A stretch of 64,000 nucleotides of DNA, from the NCBI RefSeq assembly GCF_000165425.1, contig NW_001799322.1, forward strand, positions 310,001-374,000, given 5' to 3'. Position 1 is the stretch's first letter, and each line of letters starts with the position of its first letter. Position numbers and translations under genes: made by a program. The stretch is from Paramecium tetraurelia (Eukaryota > Ciliophora > Oligohymenophorea > Peniculida > Parameciidae). Below are positions 35,510 through 46,606 of this stretch, piece after piece. The notes beneath the pieces were generated by a model that was not told the DNA's origin, ran no database searches, and saw only the letters and a list, made by a program, of their open reading frames with translations.

Positions 35510-35770
35510 ATCTTATTCTATATTTTACTATCTCTAAAAGTGTCTAACTAAAAATTATTACAATGAAAAATTAAAACGTATAAGTCAATATAAAATTAAA
35601 ATATTTATATAAAATTAATTTTATAGAATCAAAATTAAGGTTTCGATTAATTTACAAAATTTTATAATAAGAATTCTCTGCTTGGTAGTTATCTGAACAT
35701 ATTATGCTTACTTGAGATTATTTTTGAGACTTTCTGGCTAGTTGCTGGACTCTAAGATCTTAATTACACT

Positions 35771-36879
35771 TCACTATTATTAGTCTCTAATTTTCTCCTC
35801 TTTAAAATAATAAATAGAAATTTTTACTGTTGAATTTTGAGGAGATTATACAGTAGTCGTACATTTGTCAACTAATGATAATCTATTATTAAAAAATAAA
35901 GGAACAGCTTTGTATCCAGTTCTCACTCTTTCTTTTTAAATTTATTATGACATTTCAAACATCTATATACAATCTTGTTTTGGAGAAAGACTTCTTAATG
36001 CTTTTTTCTATCTCTTTAATAAACTATTATTTTATTTCCTGTTTTTGCTTTTTTCAAATTAGTTTGGTTGAGAATATATCTGTTCATATCTCACTACACT
36101 TTAGCATAACAACCGCTACTTTAAAATTGGATATTCTTTTAGCAAAGTTAAAAACTCTATATATTATATGATTATGTACTATTTCTGCTTTTATCACTAA
36201 GAGTGACACTGTAGAATTACTCACTGCTTTTATAAACCTTACTCTATTAAAAAAAACTTCATATTCTCCAAATATTTAATTTTCTACTAATATTTTTAAC
36301 TATTTTTTATCTCTTTGAAGCTATGAATTTACAATATCAAGTTACTTTGATTTCTCCTTCTCTAATCAAGTACACAAACTTGCTCTCTTCATTTTCCTTA
36401 TAGATCACATGTTTAAAAGGGAGAGATATCAAAAAAAAATGTTTTGAGATTCTTTCAATGCTATTCCGAGGAAAATTCGGGAAGAGGGTTTTTCTTAAAA
36501 AATCAATAATTATATCCGCTCTTGACTCCTTTAGTTGACTTAGACATTAACTAAAATTTGTTTTGACTGACAAAAAATGAATATCAGATTGAGCAAAAAT
36601 AATAGCTTTTTCATGTGCTGGAATGACTAAGAAATTCGGTAGTTTGATATATCTTTTTGGTAATTAATACTAGCCAGCAATAATGAAATAGATTCCTTCT
36701 TGTAGAACTATTGAATTATCTGAATTGATTTTTTCATATACACAATCTCTTGCTAATTAATCAACCAATTAGTTTGTTTGATAATAGTTATAAATAAATT
36801 TTCTGATGAATGATTCTATTTCTATCTAATCTGTAGCAGATTTTACTTCTTTTTCTACGATTTTAATAAAGTCGTTCAT
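35771..36879 (-). CDS. Cyclic-nucleotide-binding-domain protein, 352 aa
   Basis: ATG at 36879; introns at 36321-36345 and 36155-36179 (25 nt each); TGA at 35771. Residues 120-260 form a CNBD: FLRKTLFPNFPRNSIERISKHF, PFKHVIYKENEESKFVYLIREGEIKV, then ILVENQIFGEYEVFF and VSLLVIKAEIFLTLLKEYP. The phosphate-binding Arg of canonical PKA or CNG sites is not clear, so ligand binding is doubtful. A low-complexity Lys/Asn/Ser tail follows. CNBD proteins of this kind are numerous in ciliates; a role in cAMP/cGMP signalling or as a scaffold is inferred. Confidence 0.8.
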
Positions 36880-37435
36880 CACACTTTAAATAACAATAAA
36901 TTAATAATAAATCGTTTTGTATCAATAAATAAACTAAATTAATAACCAATCACTTTGTCCTAGCTTTAAGTCTGAATTTAATATAAAATATAGTAAGTAT
37001 TTTAAGTTGCAATTCCATTAATAATTAATAAAAATTAACTCCTTAATTTAATTGATATGATATATTTTAATCCCTGTAATCAGTAAACTATTGGTTATTT
37101 ACTCAAATCTATGATTATTATTCTTAATAATCATTTGAGTTCTGAATTTGTAGTCAATTGGATATGTTTTATTTAAGAAATTAGATTGCATTTGGCTTTC
37201 ATGAAAATGGAATATCATAAGAATCTTTATAAAAGTACATAAAATACCAACAATGTCATACTAAAGATTTAAATAATATCTGATTATATAAAAATATTCG
37301 ATAATATCTTTATATATACAAACATTATGGCGAGATATTGAATGAAAGAAGAAATTTATTAAATGAAATTAAACTCATCATATAAGTTAACAAAAAGAAC
37401 AAAGTTAACAAATTTAACAATCTTGATTTGGTAAG
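36880..37435. other. AT-rich intergenic region containing a hairpin
   Basis: This 556-bp spacer holds no convincing ORF. It contains the inverted repeat at 37101-37140 listed separately, and otherwise A/T-rich sequence with short tracts. It separates the CNBD gene start (36879) from the stop of the HPt-like gene (37436). Confidence 0.45.
37101..37140. repeat. Inverted repeat, 10-bp perfect stem with 4-nt loop
   Basis: ATGATTATTA (37111-37120) pairs perfectly with TAATAATCAT (37125-37134) around the loop TTCT. An outer ACTCAA/TTGAGT pair (37101-37106 with 37135-37140) extends the stem after a 4-nt bulge. It lies in a spacer. It could be an RNA hairpin, a protein-binding palindrome or chance in AT-rich DNA. 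Confidence 0.5.
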
Positions 37436-37923
37436 TCATTATAAGTGTCTCTTAATTATTTGACTAATTAATTTATGTAATTTATTACTTTCTTTTGCAA
37501 ACAAATCTGGCAATTAAGGCTAATTTCTAAAAATTTACCAATCATTAATCGTATCTCTTGCAATCTCCATCAAGCTAATCAATGAAAAAGCTGCACTTCG
37601 CTCTTATTCGTAATCAAAATTATCTCCTTATTGTATAATTCCTTCTACCACTTCCATATATTTGTCTAAAAATGTTTTTAAATTATTTGCAGCCTCACCT
37701 AATGATAATGCAGAGACTTTCCTTAAATAGTAATAAAATAGAACTTGCTTTAACAAGAGATATCAGTAAAATTGTTTAATGATTTAGAAAACTATCTTTA
37801 ACAGAACAGATCATTTATTTCCCTTATGTTTATTTGGATTTCATCTATGAATTACTAACCTAATTTATCAAAACTATTAGGATGATCATTTTAAAATCTT
37901 GCAATATCCCACCTTTCAACCAT
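37436..37923 (-). CDS. HPt-like four-helix protein lacking the phospho-histidine, 154 aa
   Basis: ATG at 37923, a 23-nt intron that brings the KKVSALSLGEAANNLKTF segment into frame, TGA at 37436. The helix pattern FIDEIQINIREINDLF, then SKSLNNFTDISCQSKKVSALSLGEAANNLKTFLDKYMEVVEG by pattern matches histidine phosphotransfer domains (acid helix, then AH-x-LKG-x-S-x-x-LGA-x-x-L). At the site where the phosphorylated His is expected there is no His. HPt proteins pass phosphoryl groups between histidine kinases and response regulators; this one could only bind. The assignment is by pattern and moderate. Confidence 0.6.
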
Positions 37924-38098
37924 TGAAATTATATTTTAATAATAAATATCTAGACATAAATAATAAGATTATATTCTCTTAATCACAATTTCTAATCCTA
38001 TTCATCTTAAGAGATTATTACTGAAATCCCTAACAAATAGAATCTAAAACTGGATATTATCATAATATAATATTCATTTACTTAAATTAAAATAATAT

Positions 38099-39083
38099 TC
38101 AAGATAATTAACCTCTCCTGTAGGCCTAAGAGAGACTTTCAGCTGATTTGAATGAATTTAGTTATCTAGTAAACTCATCTAGAGATTTCTTCTCAAATTT
38201 CATTTGATTTTCTTTCTTTATATTATCCCTTTACATCAATTAACTTGAGGTTATTAATTTAAATTCCTAGTTCCATCTTTTCCCATTTGTTGTGATGTTA
38301 TTACTTGATTTTCGCTCACTAACATAAGAAGGACTAATAGAGTCATCACTTATCCTTTAATGTACAATTTCTCGTTTTGAAAGCTAAGGCTGCATTCTTT
38401 GGGAATGATTTGAATTATCTCTGCCTCTTTAATTTAACTAGTATTGTTTAAATAGATCGATTGGAGATGATTAATCCAGCCAATCCATTTAGGAGATTTC
38501 CAATAAGTTAGAATTTTTACAATTCAATACATTGCTTACGTTCAATTCTTTTTCTAAAACTGTTTCATTTTTTGGCTTTCGTGATATTATACACCCTCCT
38601 CCTCGTTCTGGTTTACAATTTTCTTTGTCTTCCTTTTTTTTCTTTTTTTGTTCCATCTTTATAGCTGACTCATTTTATTCTTGAGAAATAGGTAATAGTG
38701 ATTAAAACTCTTATAATTCTCTCATTTGCTCCTACTATTATTCCTAAATTTGATATTCTAATAATTCTAAGTAATCCTTTAGGTTTCTATTTTCTTTCTC
38801 CATTTGTTGCAGCATAGTATTATTTCTATTTCTGGATTCAATTAAATCTTGAGAAAATTGTTCCAAATTTTGTTGTAATTGCTTATGAATAATGCTCTGA
38901 ATTAACATAATAAAAAACCTTTACATTTTATTTCTGAACATCATTTTGCATGGAATTGTAGGCATTGAGCATCGATTCGTTAAATATCTTATAAGAATCT
39001 TCCCTTTCTCTTAACTCTTTTAACTACATTTCCAACAGTTCGTTTTCCTACTCTAAAAGAGCCTTCTCAGTCTTCCAATCCAT
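38099..39083 (-). CDS. Coiled-coil protein, 318 aa
   Basis: ATG at 39083, a 28-nt intron at 38897-38924, TGA at 38099. The N-terminal half is a continuous coiled coil (MDWKTEKALLEQENELLEMQ and onward, LQQMEKENRNLKDYLELLEY). A Lys/Glu-rich hinge and a Ser/Asn-rich second half with basic patches (SERKSSNN, FEKKSLDEF) follow. No domain is recognised. A structural role, for example at basal bodies or in the cortex, is possible but is inference. Confidence 0.75.
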
Positions 39084-39619
39084 AATATTATTTAAAAATT
39101 AACGACTAATTATATATTTAGTGGCACATCACATTCCCAAAGAGAATTATCTAAACCTAAATCTCATGTTTAATTAGTCTAGTCTTTATTATATTTTTAA
39201 GTTTTATTTAATTCTATTATTGAGTATTTGATTCATTGATTTACAATCCTAAAACTATAGTTTATAAGGCAAAAATCTTCACAAATCAATTTTTTTTCCA
39301 TTTATTTTATTGCAATTAACAAAGATTCGTAAGTGATCGATATTAAATCGATATTTTCTTTGAGAATCTAAATCCAATTATTACGTTATGTTATTGATAA
39401 TTAGACTAAGTGTAATATATTGAAAAATTGTAACATTAGAATGGTTATCATTATATCTTTCTGTTTTTAATTATTTTATAGATTATTACATATGATAAAA
39501 TAGAATGAATGCAGCACATCATCTATTTAATATTAATCACCTTATAAATGAATTCAAATAAAATTTTAAAGATTTTTAATTAATATAAATAAATGATTGC
39601 ATAGAAGATATTTAATTAC
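39084..39619. other. AT-rich intergenic region, no gene seen
   Basis: This 536-bp region lies between the coiled-coil gene start and the 3' end of the MAPKK pseudogene. Short direct repeats of ATCGATATT occur near 39338-39355. I see no convincing frame on either strand and no RNA gene. Confidence 0.4.
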
Positions 39620-40581
39620 TCATTATTTGAATTTTAACCTTAACCATTAATGAAATACTTATTCATTATATTTTTAGTCATTTTCATTGGTTTACTTTGC
39701 AATAATTCTAAGATTTGTTTCATTTATTGAATCTAATAGTAATTCTTTTTCTTGTTTAATTAATTAGCAATACTTAAAGGTTTGCTGTCCACTTAAAGAT
39801 TCTATGAGCATGATACCTAAACTCCAAATATCGGCATCCATTCCATAATTCATAGACTGTAACCTTTCAGCCTACATATATATGGCTGTGCCAATATAAG
39901 TATTCAAATATTATCCAGTTGATTCTGTTTGGCAAATACCAGAATCAGCAATTTTTATGTTACATTCAGAATTTACCAATATATTAAGTGTGGTTTGATA
40001 TCTGGATAATTTTGTGTTTATAATGCAATTAATCAAGTTCTCATAAAATTTTATAAGTTATCATCATCATGGGGTCTTTGATCAGTCCATCCTTTTGCAA
40101 TATCCTATCCAAGGATCCTAAATTCATATATTCTAGCCGAATACAAGTATAACCTTGAGAATAAAATACACCATAAAATTATACTATGAAATTAGATTCA
40201 CATGAAATTAAAGCATCCAATTCTCTGGTTAATAATTTTTCTTGATTTGTGTCCGAGAGCTATTTAATTTTCTAATTACAATAAATAATATTACTTTCAA
40301 TTCATACATCTCTTGAATTACTTTGAGTTAGACCTTCTCAAAAAAACTGCAAAAACCTCCCTATCCTAATTTTTTGTGACAAGTTAAAAATCATTAAGAG
40401 TTATGTTTTATTTATTTTTAGTCTTTTTGGATTACTTATGATATTATTTATTCCTTTTTCATTTAATCTAAAACCCTGGGAAATCAGCGATCCATTTTCG
40501 GAGCTGACGATAAATAATGAGATGAGCATTCAATTGATTCATAATATCATCATCTTCATAACAATTAATATCTAATTTCAT
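39620..40581 (-). pseudogene. MAP kinase kinase (MEK-like) pseudogene
   Basis: Pieces of a MAPKK can be followed in order but in shifting frames: KKLGQGGF (glycine loop), YELKVIL (lysine), RELDALISCESNFIVQFYGVFY, LEYMNLGSLDRILQKDG, then the catalytic loop, ILVNSECNIKIADSGI where DFG is now DSG, GTAIYMQAERLQ and DADIWSLGIMLIE. At the HRDIKP position a few bases are missing, so the Asp is lost and the frame breaks. Further shifts occur in the A-run before the glycine loop and after the lysine. Several independent lesions without suitable introns mark this as a decaying copy. The 5' end near 40581 is 21 bp from the divergent SNF1-like gene. Confidence 0.75.
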
Positions 40582-40602
40582 TTAAATTAATATAATAATA
40601 AC

Positions 40603-42259
40603 ATGTAATCATAAGGATAGGCTCCATTATAAATAGAACATTACATAATAGGTAAAACATTGGGTGTAGGTGCATTTGGAAAAGTCAAACGTAAGAATTA
40701 ATAAATAGATTAGTGGCTAAACATAATATTACCAATACATAAGTAGCCATCAAAATCATAAATAAAAGGAAGATGAAAAACTCAAGAATGGGTACTAAGA
40801 TAAGAAGAGAAATAAGGTTGCTTAGATATTTCAATCATCCTAATGTGATTAAACTATACGAAGTATTGGACACTCCAGGGGATATATTCGTAGTAATGGA
40901 ATATGCAGAAAGAGGAGAGTTATTTGACTTAATAGCCCAAAGAGGTAAATTGCCTGAGAGTGAGGCTCGCAATTTTTTCCTGTAAATATTAAGCGGAGTG
41001 GAATATTGTCATAATAATTTAGTAGCTCACCGAGATCTTAAACCTGAGAACATCTTGATGACTCATAATTACGTTGTCAAAATAGCAGACTTTGGATTAA
41101 GTAACCTAATGAAAGATGGTAAGTATTTAAAGACCTCTTGCGGTTCTCCAAATTATGCAGCACCTGAAGTTATATCAGGAAAGACTTATTGTGGTTCTGA
41201 TGCTGATGTGTGGAGTTGTGGAGTCATTTTGTATGCATTACTTGCAGGGTTCTTACCCTTTGATGAAGAAACTACTCAAGCTCTCTTTAAAAAAATCAAA
41301 AGTGCCGATTATACCATCCCAAGTAGTTTCAGTCCTCAAGTGAGAGACCTCATAAATAGAATGCTCACTCCAGATCCATTGAAGAGAATCAAATTCCATG
41401 AGATTCATCTTCATCCATACATGAGAAGCACTTAAGTTCCCTTTTATCTCCAAATACCATTCAAATTGGATGAAGGACGTAGATAAATCAATGAAGATGT
41501 CTTTGAGAAATTAATGCAATTGTAAACAGTCAACTTCAGAGGTATGACACAAACTCAAATTCAGAAGAGTATCAGAAAAAGGGAAGACAAATCATTTGTG
41601 GTCATTTATGATTTGCTTTTGGGATAATTAGGAGTTGAATCTTCCACTCCCATGACTCTGCACAATTTAACTATGCATGATCTAATCTTCAATCCTCAAA
41701 TTCCACAAATTGAAGGACAATCATTTAATAATTGCCTATTGAACGAAATTCAGAAGCCTCAGCCTTATGATTATGGCAAGGAATTACCAAAAGACATAAT
41801 GGCTATTGTTTACCCTTATCAAGCCAGATAAATTGTAAATGCTATTTACACTTGTCTAGAGAAATTTAATACTGTTATTAAGATTAAGAGTCCTGATTAC
41901 AAGTTGAAATGTTATCATAAGAATCTCATTAAGATGACAAAGTATAATTCGAGTATGGAGTTGTTCAATGAATTCCAAAAAGAAGTGGAAGAGACTGGAT
42001 CAAAAAATGATTTGGCTTCTCTGACTTTTAAGGATGATGGCAAGAAACCAAAAATTAAGGAAAATAAATATTCAGCCAAAGAGATTATATTTAATATCTA
42101 AATTTATAAGGTAATAAATAATCAATATAAACATAGATGCCAACTAATAATAACGATCATATGATTGACTTTTAATTGTGCAGAGGACACCCTGTTGTTT
42201 TCATGGATTTTTGCAATAAAGTGATAGCTTTGCTAAATTAACACTTCAATTAAATTTGA
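40603..42259 (+). CDS. SNF1/AMPK alpha-like protein kinase with KA1 tail, 535 aa
   Basis: ATG at 40603, introns 40691-40713 and 42111-42136, TGA 42257-42259. The kinase domain has [42 protein letters not shown] and the activation loop LKTSCGSPNYAAPEV, which matches the SNF1/AMPK T-loop including the threonine phosphorylated by LKB1-type kinases. The last 40 residues (MIDFQLCRGHPVVFMDFCNK) form the core of a KA1 domain, which binds acidic lipids or regulatory subunits. SNF1/AMPK kinases respond to low energy and reset metabolism. Complete catalytic residues indicate activity. The divergent neighbour is a dead MAPKK copy. Confidence 0.92.
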
Positions 42260-42298
42260 TTATTTGTTTCCAAAAATATAATAAATAAATAACAACAT

Positions 42299-43508
42299 TC
42301 ATTTATTATTTGTCTTCTTTATCTTCTTGCTGACACCTGGTATTTAAGATTCATCTTTCAACTTTTTAAGGTAATCATCAATGGTTCTCTCCAATTCATT
42401 CGCACATTTATAGTATATCGTATCCGGTTGATTGTAATTTCTGCAATTGATGAAGATCCTCTTTACATCCTTGATAAAGAGGTCTTTGGAAGTATACTAA
42501 TTGTTCTGTAATTTCTTTTCAATAGTCTTAATATCAATTGGATCAGTAATCACATCATAATAATCAGGTACATCGTCCTTATTGACAGGTTCAAGGAATG
42601 GCCAAGCAGATTTATGTTTTTTCATGGTGTCTATGATCTACTAGCATGAGATCATAAAAGTCTTTTCCTTTTACTTTTTCAATTCATTGTAATCCTCAAT
42701 TGTCCAGCCACTCTCCATAATACCTTACACACTTTCTGGTTTGACTGCAGGTCTATCTCCATTGGAAGTTTCCATTTTGTAGTTCTGCTTCTCAATGCCA
42801 GGATATACTCGATCATTCAATGTTAATTTCTTGATCATGTCTATCATGAGCTTAATATTATGAAATGCAATACCTACTTTTATTCTCTAATCAGATCACT
42901 AATGTTCCCATAATCAATACTAGGATGCACATAACATTCCATCAACGTTCCTCCATCATAATCCTTGATGAATCCTTTCCATCTGTCTGGATTCATTTTT
43001 ATTTCCTAATAGAATCCTTATTTTCTGAAATATCCAATAGCGTAGTTGTCTGCATAAGTCAGCAAATATTCAACATCCTATTTTTGTATATGTTCTTTGA
43101 ATTTGTTCATCAATCTTGTTCCATATCCCTTGACTTACAAGTTGGCTGTAATCGCCAGAAATGCTATTTCAGCAAATCTTTAAGTGGGATACTTTCTGTA
43201 ACAGATTCCTCCTATCACTTTTGTATCATCCTTCATAGTACACAATCACATACTTTGACAATGCACATGGATTCATGATTTCTATCAAATACGAGTCTAA
43301 CAATATATTCCTTAGGCATCTTAGGAAGTTAACGAGCGAATATATTTTTTAGGTCTATTAACATCTTCATTCTCTCGTGATTCCCATTATTTGTTATAAT
43401 TTTGAAGTCAATCAAACCTTGATCTTCTTCTACTTTGGCTCCTTAATCCCTATTGGTAAACCCAAGACCTGTCTATTCTCCATTTATTCCAACAAATTAT
43501 TGAGACAT
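42299..43508 (-). CDS. GCN5: Histone acetyltransferase GCN5 with bromodomain, 387 aa
   Basis: ATG at 43508; introns at 43231-43253 and 42851-42873; TGA at 42299. After a 40-residue N-terminus comes the HAT domain: [40 protein letters not shown] with the catalytic Glu, and [19 protein letters not shown], the acetyl-CoA loop. The C-terminus is a bromodomain ([49 protein letters not shown]) that binds acetyl-lysine. GCN5 acetylates histone H3 as part of SAGA-type coactivators. The start is only 10 bp after the stop of LMBD2 on the same strand. Confidence 0.96.
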
Positions 43509-43518
43509 TTAATAATTA

Positions 43519-45256
43519 TCATACAAATTAAATCATTCTGCTATCCAATTCCCGCATTTCACATTAATCCAAAAATTTTATGCCAACCTTATTCAATACA
43601 TCTCTCTCTCTCTTCACTCTCGCCTTGCAAATCAATCGCTCTCCCTCCTCACTGTTAAACTAAGTTTACGAGAATTTGAATTAAGGCAATCCTACCACTT
43701 ACAGTATTTTATCGTAGACTTCAAAGAAATTGAAAATCGAAACCATAATCAATAGTATAGGCAATGAATAAGAGAATGACATCCCTAACACGGAACTAGT
43801 ATCCATATTGCCAACCACATCTTCAAAAGGAGTGCCTTAAATATGTATCATTTGTAGGAAATTAAAAGTCAACGGAAAAGATACTCTTGAAAAATTACTA
43901 GCAATGTTAATAACATAATATTTACATTGAACCAAACATCAAGCTTGGAGCATCGGTTTATTAGTGATTATAAAAGCCATACATTCCAGCAAAGTTAATG
44001 TGAAATAGTCCATAAAAAGCACAAAAAGATATATACATCAAAGGTATTAAGATTGATATTTAAGTATGCATGAATCCATTGATATTGATTATTCTACTCA
44101 GAATATTGAAGTCAAATTCAGTAAAGCATGATATCTCTGACAATATTACAATGCTAGATAATATTGAGAATATCACACACAAAGATAATAGATAGGCTTT
44201 CTTTATCTTTGTGTACCATAACCATTATAATATATCAATGTAGTGACCAAATTGTCCAGATTTTGGATATCGAAGAGTTGATCTAATTTTGTAATGCACA
44301 CTGAATTCATTATCAATCATATCTTCTAATAGAAAGCATTCACTGCAGATATGTTCCCATTTAGTTTAAGCTCTCTTGTATTCAGCAGCCTTCTTTTTGG
44401 CTTTCTTATTAATCTCACAAAAGGATGATAATTATTTAACTTCACTGATGTCCAAGATCTTATGAGAAGCATCTTCAATTATTTCATATGGAATCTTGGA
44501 TAATACAAATTTATTTACTTCGTTCAAAATATAGTCCAGACATTGTTAGTTCGGATTGCTTTGTTTATTTTATATCAATTCAATAGTCATATTGAATAAC
44601 TATGTATATAGTTCTTAGATAGCATGATTAATTTGGGCAGCTTCTAAATAGAGGGCCTTTAAGCATTTCTGATACTGTGCTTTCCTCCAATATTCTCTTG
44701 GGATAGCTACTAAACCATGTCCCAACAGTATAACGACTAGGAGGATACCACTTAGTATAAAATGAATATATACAAAGCATAAGCTAAAGCAACCAAGACT
44801 TTTAAAATTGAGTCAAAGTCCAGTTTGTTGAATATGGCCAGGTAGGCAATAAAGATTAAACCAAACAATAAAAAATAAGCATAGATAATTAAATTGTTCT
44901 TAATAGATCTTATCAATTTGTCTTTGCAATTGAATTCACCGGCATCTTCATATTCCTAGCAAATTGGTAATATTAGCCTAAAACGAATAAATGAATCATT
45001 CTCACCAACACAATATGAAGTTGCCCCAATATATCCATTTCCATAATAACACCGTATAATCATAGCCATCGCCATAATCATTCATAGTATAATAGATATC
45101 GTGGGGGATGATGAACACAATCCCAAAAGAAAGGATCCATGAGATGTATGTTAACAACTTTACATAGAAAGGCACTTGCTATTGCGAGTACTCTCGAACC
45201 AAGTATCCTACATAAAACAGTAAGATCATTCCCTCTAGCACAGTCAAGATGAACAT
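43519..45256 (-). CDS. LMBR1-domain protein 2 (LMBD2) homologue, 552 aa
   Basis: ATG at 45256; introns at 44978-45005, 44751-44773 and 43898-43925; TGA at 43519. A multi-span membrane protein with the LMBR1 layout: N-terminal helices around FGIVFIIPHDIYYTMNDY, a helix with LLGHGLVAIPREYW, a long cytosolic coiled segment (CLKALYLEAAQINHAIQEL, WEHICSECFLLEDMI), the ILQWLWYTKIKKAY entry into further helices, YISFCAFYGLFHINFAGMYG and HQQTDAPSL. LMBD2 proteins sit in plasma and endosomal membranes and are linked to GPCR and cAMP signalling in animals. The match is specific to LMBD2. Confidence 0.92.
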
Positions 45257-45302
45257 AAGTTATAAATATTAAAAGTAATATTGGATTTTAATTGAATATA
45301 TA

Positions 45303-45677
45303 TCATTCTGGAACATCCTCCAAAGCTCGATCCCTTTCGTCTATGTTTTTAGCTCTACAAGCCTTTATGATGTGATGCATAGCATAGATCCCAGGAAGAA
45401 GACATATCCCCCCCAATACGAACATTGCAATGACTCCTTGAATCCCCTGCGAATACAAGCATCCTCTACTCAAATATCATTTCATCATTATACCCTACGA
45501 TCAATAAAACTATTCCAACTATATTTAAAAACAAAATCAAACAAAGAACATTTTTATTCAATCTTTGCCACTACCTCTATATCAATTTTTTACTGTTGTT
45601 CGAGTATGCTATATTTCATCAATATGTGAATTTTTTCTTTATCCTGCTATCGTTTATTGCAATTCACTATCTTCCAT
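45303..45677 (-). CDS. TMEM230-like membrane protein, 108 aa
   Basis: ATG at 45677; introns at 45571-45593 and 45469-45493; TGA at 45303. A polar N-terminus is followed by two helices: NVLCLILFLNIVGIVLLIVG, and GVIAMFVLGGICLLPGIYAM ending with the LLPGIY turn typical of the TMEM134/TMEM230 family, then a short acidic tail (RALEDVPE). Family members sit on endosomal and secretory vesicles and aid traffic. The second intron is needed to connect the helices in frame. The gene is part of a tight minus-strand cluster: 46 bp to LMBD2 and 31 bp from the upstream gene. Confidence 0.82.
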
Positions 45678-45708
45678 TAATTAAAATATATGTAAAAGTT
45701 TTCAACTG

Positions 45709-46044
45709 TCAGATAATAACTTTAGCCTCTTTTCCCAATCGATTAGAACACAGCCGTTAAATTCAAACCGAGATCTTCATCTTACTGTGAAAGAATCAAA
45801 TAACTCTAATAGAGAACTGTATCATAAATGCCCAAATGCAGAAAAAGCATCATATTTTGTATGGGTGAAACCAGTCGATTGAATTCGTTCCTAATCAAAT
45901 CTAAACCAAAATATGTCAGTAAAACCAACACACGCCATCAAACCTTGTAAAATGAAAATTCCCTCAATTATGACATATCTCCTTGGGATAATTATTCACC
46001 AACTTGATATTTTTACTTTATATACTTATATAAACTGCTTTCAT
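45709..46044 (-). CDS. Small membrane protein, about 87 aa
   Basis: ATG at 46044; introns at 45982-46003 (22 nt) and 45901-45925 (25 nt); a third intron at 45727-45751 is tentative and places the stop at 45709. Two hydrophobic segments (YVIIEGIFILQGLMACVDLI and MMLFLHLGIYDTVLYQSYL) are separated by a short loop with Arg and Asn. If the third intron is not used, the frame would run on into the TMEM230 gene. No family recognised. Confidence 0.55.
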
Positions 46045-46606
46045 TATAGATATCCAATCATTTATAATTAAATTCTAATCACAAACTAATTCATTAGCAT
46101 TCACTAGTAAATAGTATTTACTAATATTTTAATTTATTAACATATATCTATTATAAATATTCTTGAATTAATTTACTAAAAAATATTTGACATTTGTTCT
46201 CAATCTATGAGCATATCAATTAGAAAATAAATATATTTCTATTATTCTTTTACTAAATAAAGCAAAAAATATAAAATTATAATGCAATAAAAATTTATTA
46301 GATTTATAAATAATAAATGCTAGAGGTATACATAATAAAATTTAAAAGGATTTAATTAATAGAATTTATAAACATAGAATAGAAATATAATTTCATATTA
46401 AAAATAGAGGAATCTTTTAGAAAATATACCATTTAAGAGGAAACTAGATTTTAACAGGTATTTGCACTCTGAAGTCATCACTAATTAAGGTACTTAATTA
46501 TATTGATGTTGAGATTTGATCCATCCTGTATAATAAACAATTATGTATTTAATGATTTAACAAAAAGATTAATGTCAGATTTCTAAGTTAATTTATTAAA
46601 TTGATT
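46045..46606. other. AT-rich intergenic region with one short minus-strand ORF
   Basis: This 562-bp region is mostly A/T. On the minus strand a 44-codon frame from ATG 46524 to TGA 46393 reads MDQISTSIQLSTLISDDFR and looks less random than its surroundings. It could be a small gene or a detached 3' exon of the histidine-kinase-like gene that ends at 46607; no normal intron joins them. Confidence 0.35.

Noticed and set aside
42865-43658. Plus-strand frames over the 43-kb region
   Set aside because: They are antisense to the GCN5 acetyltransferase and the C-terminal part of LMBD2.
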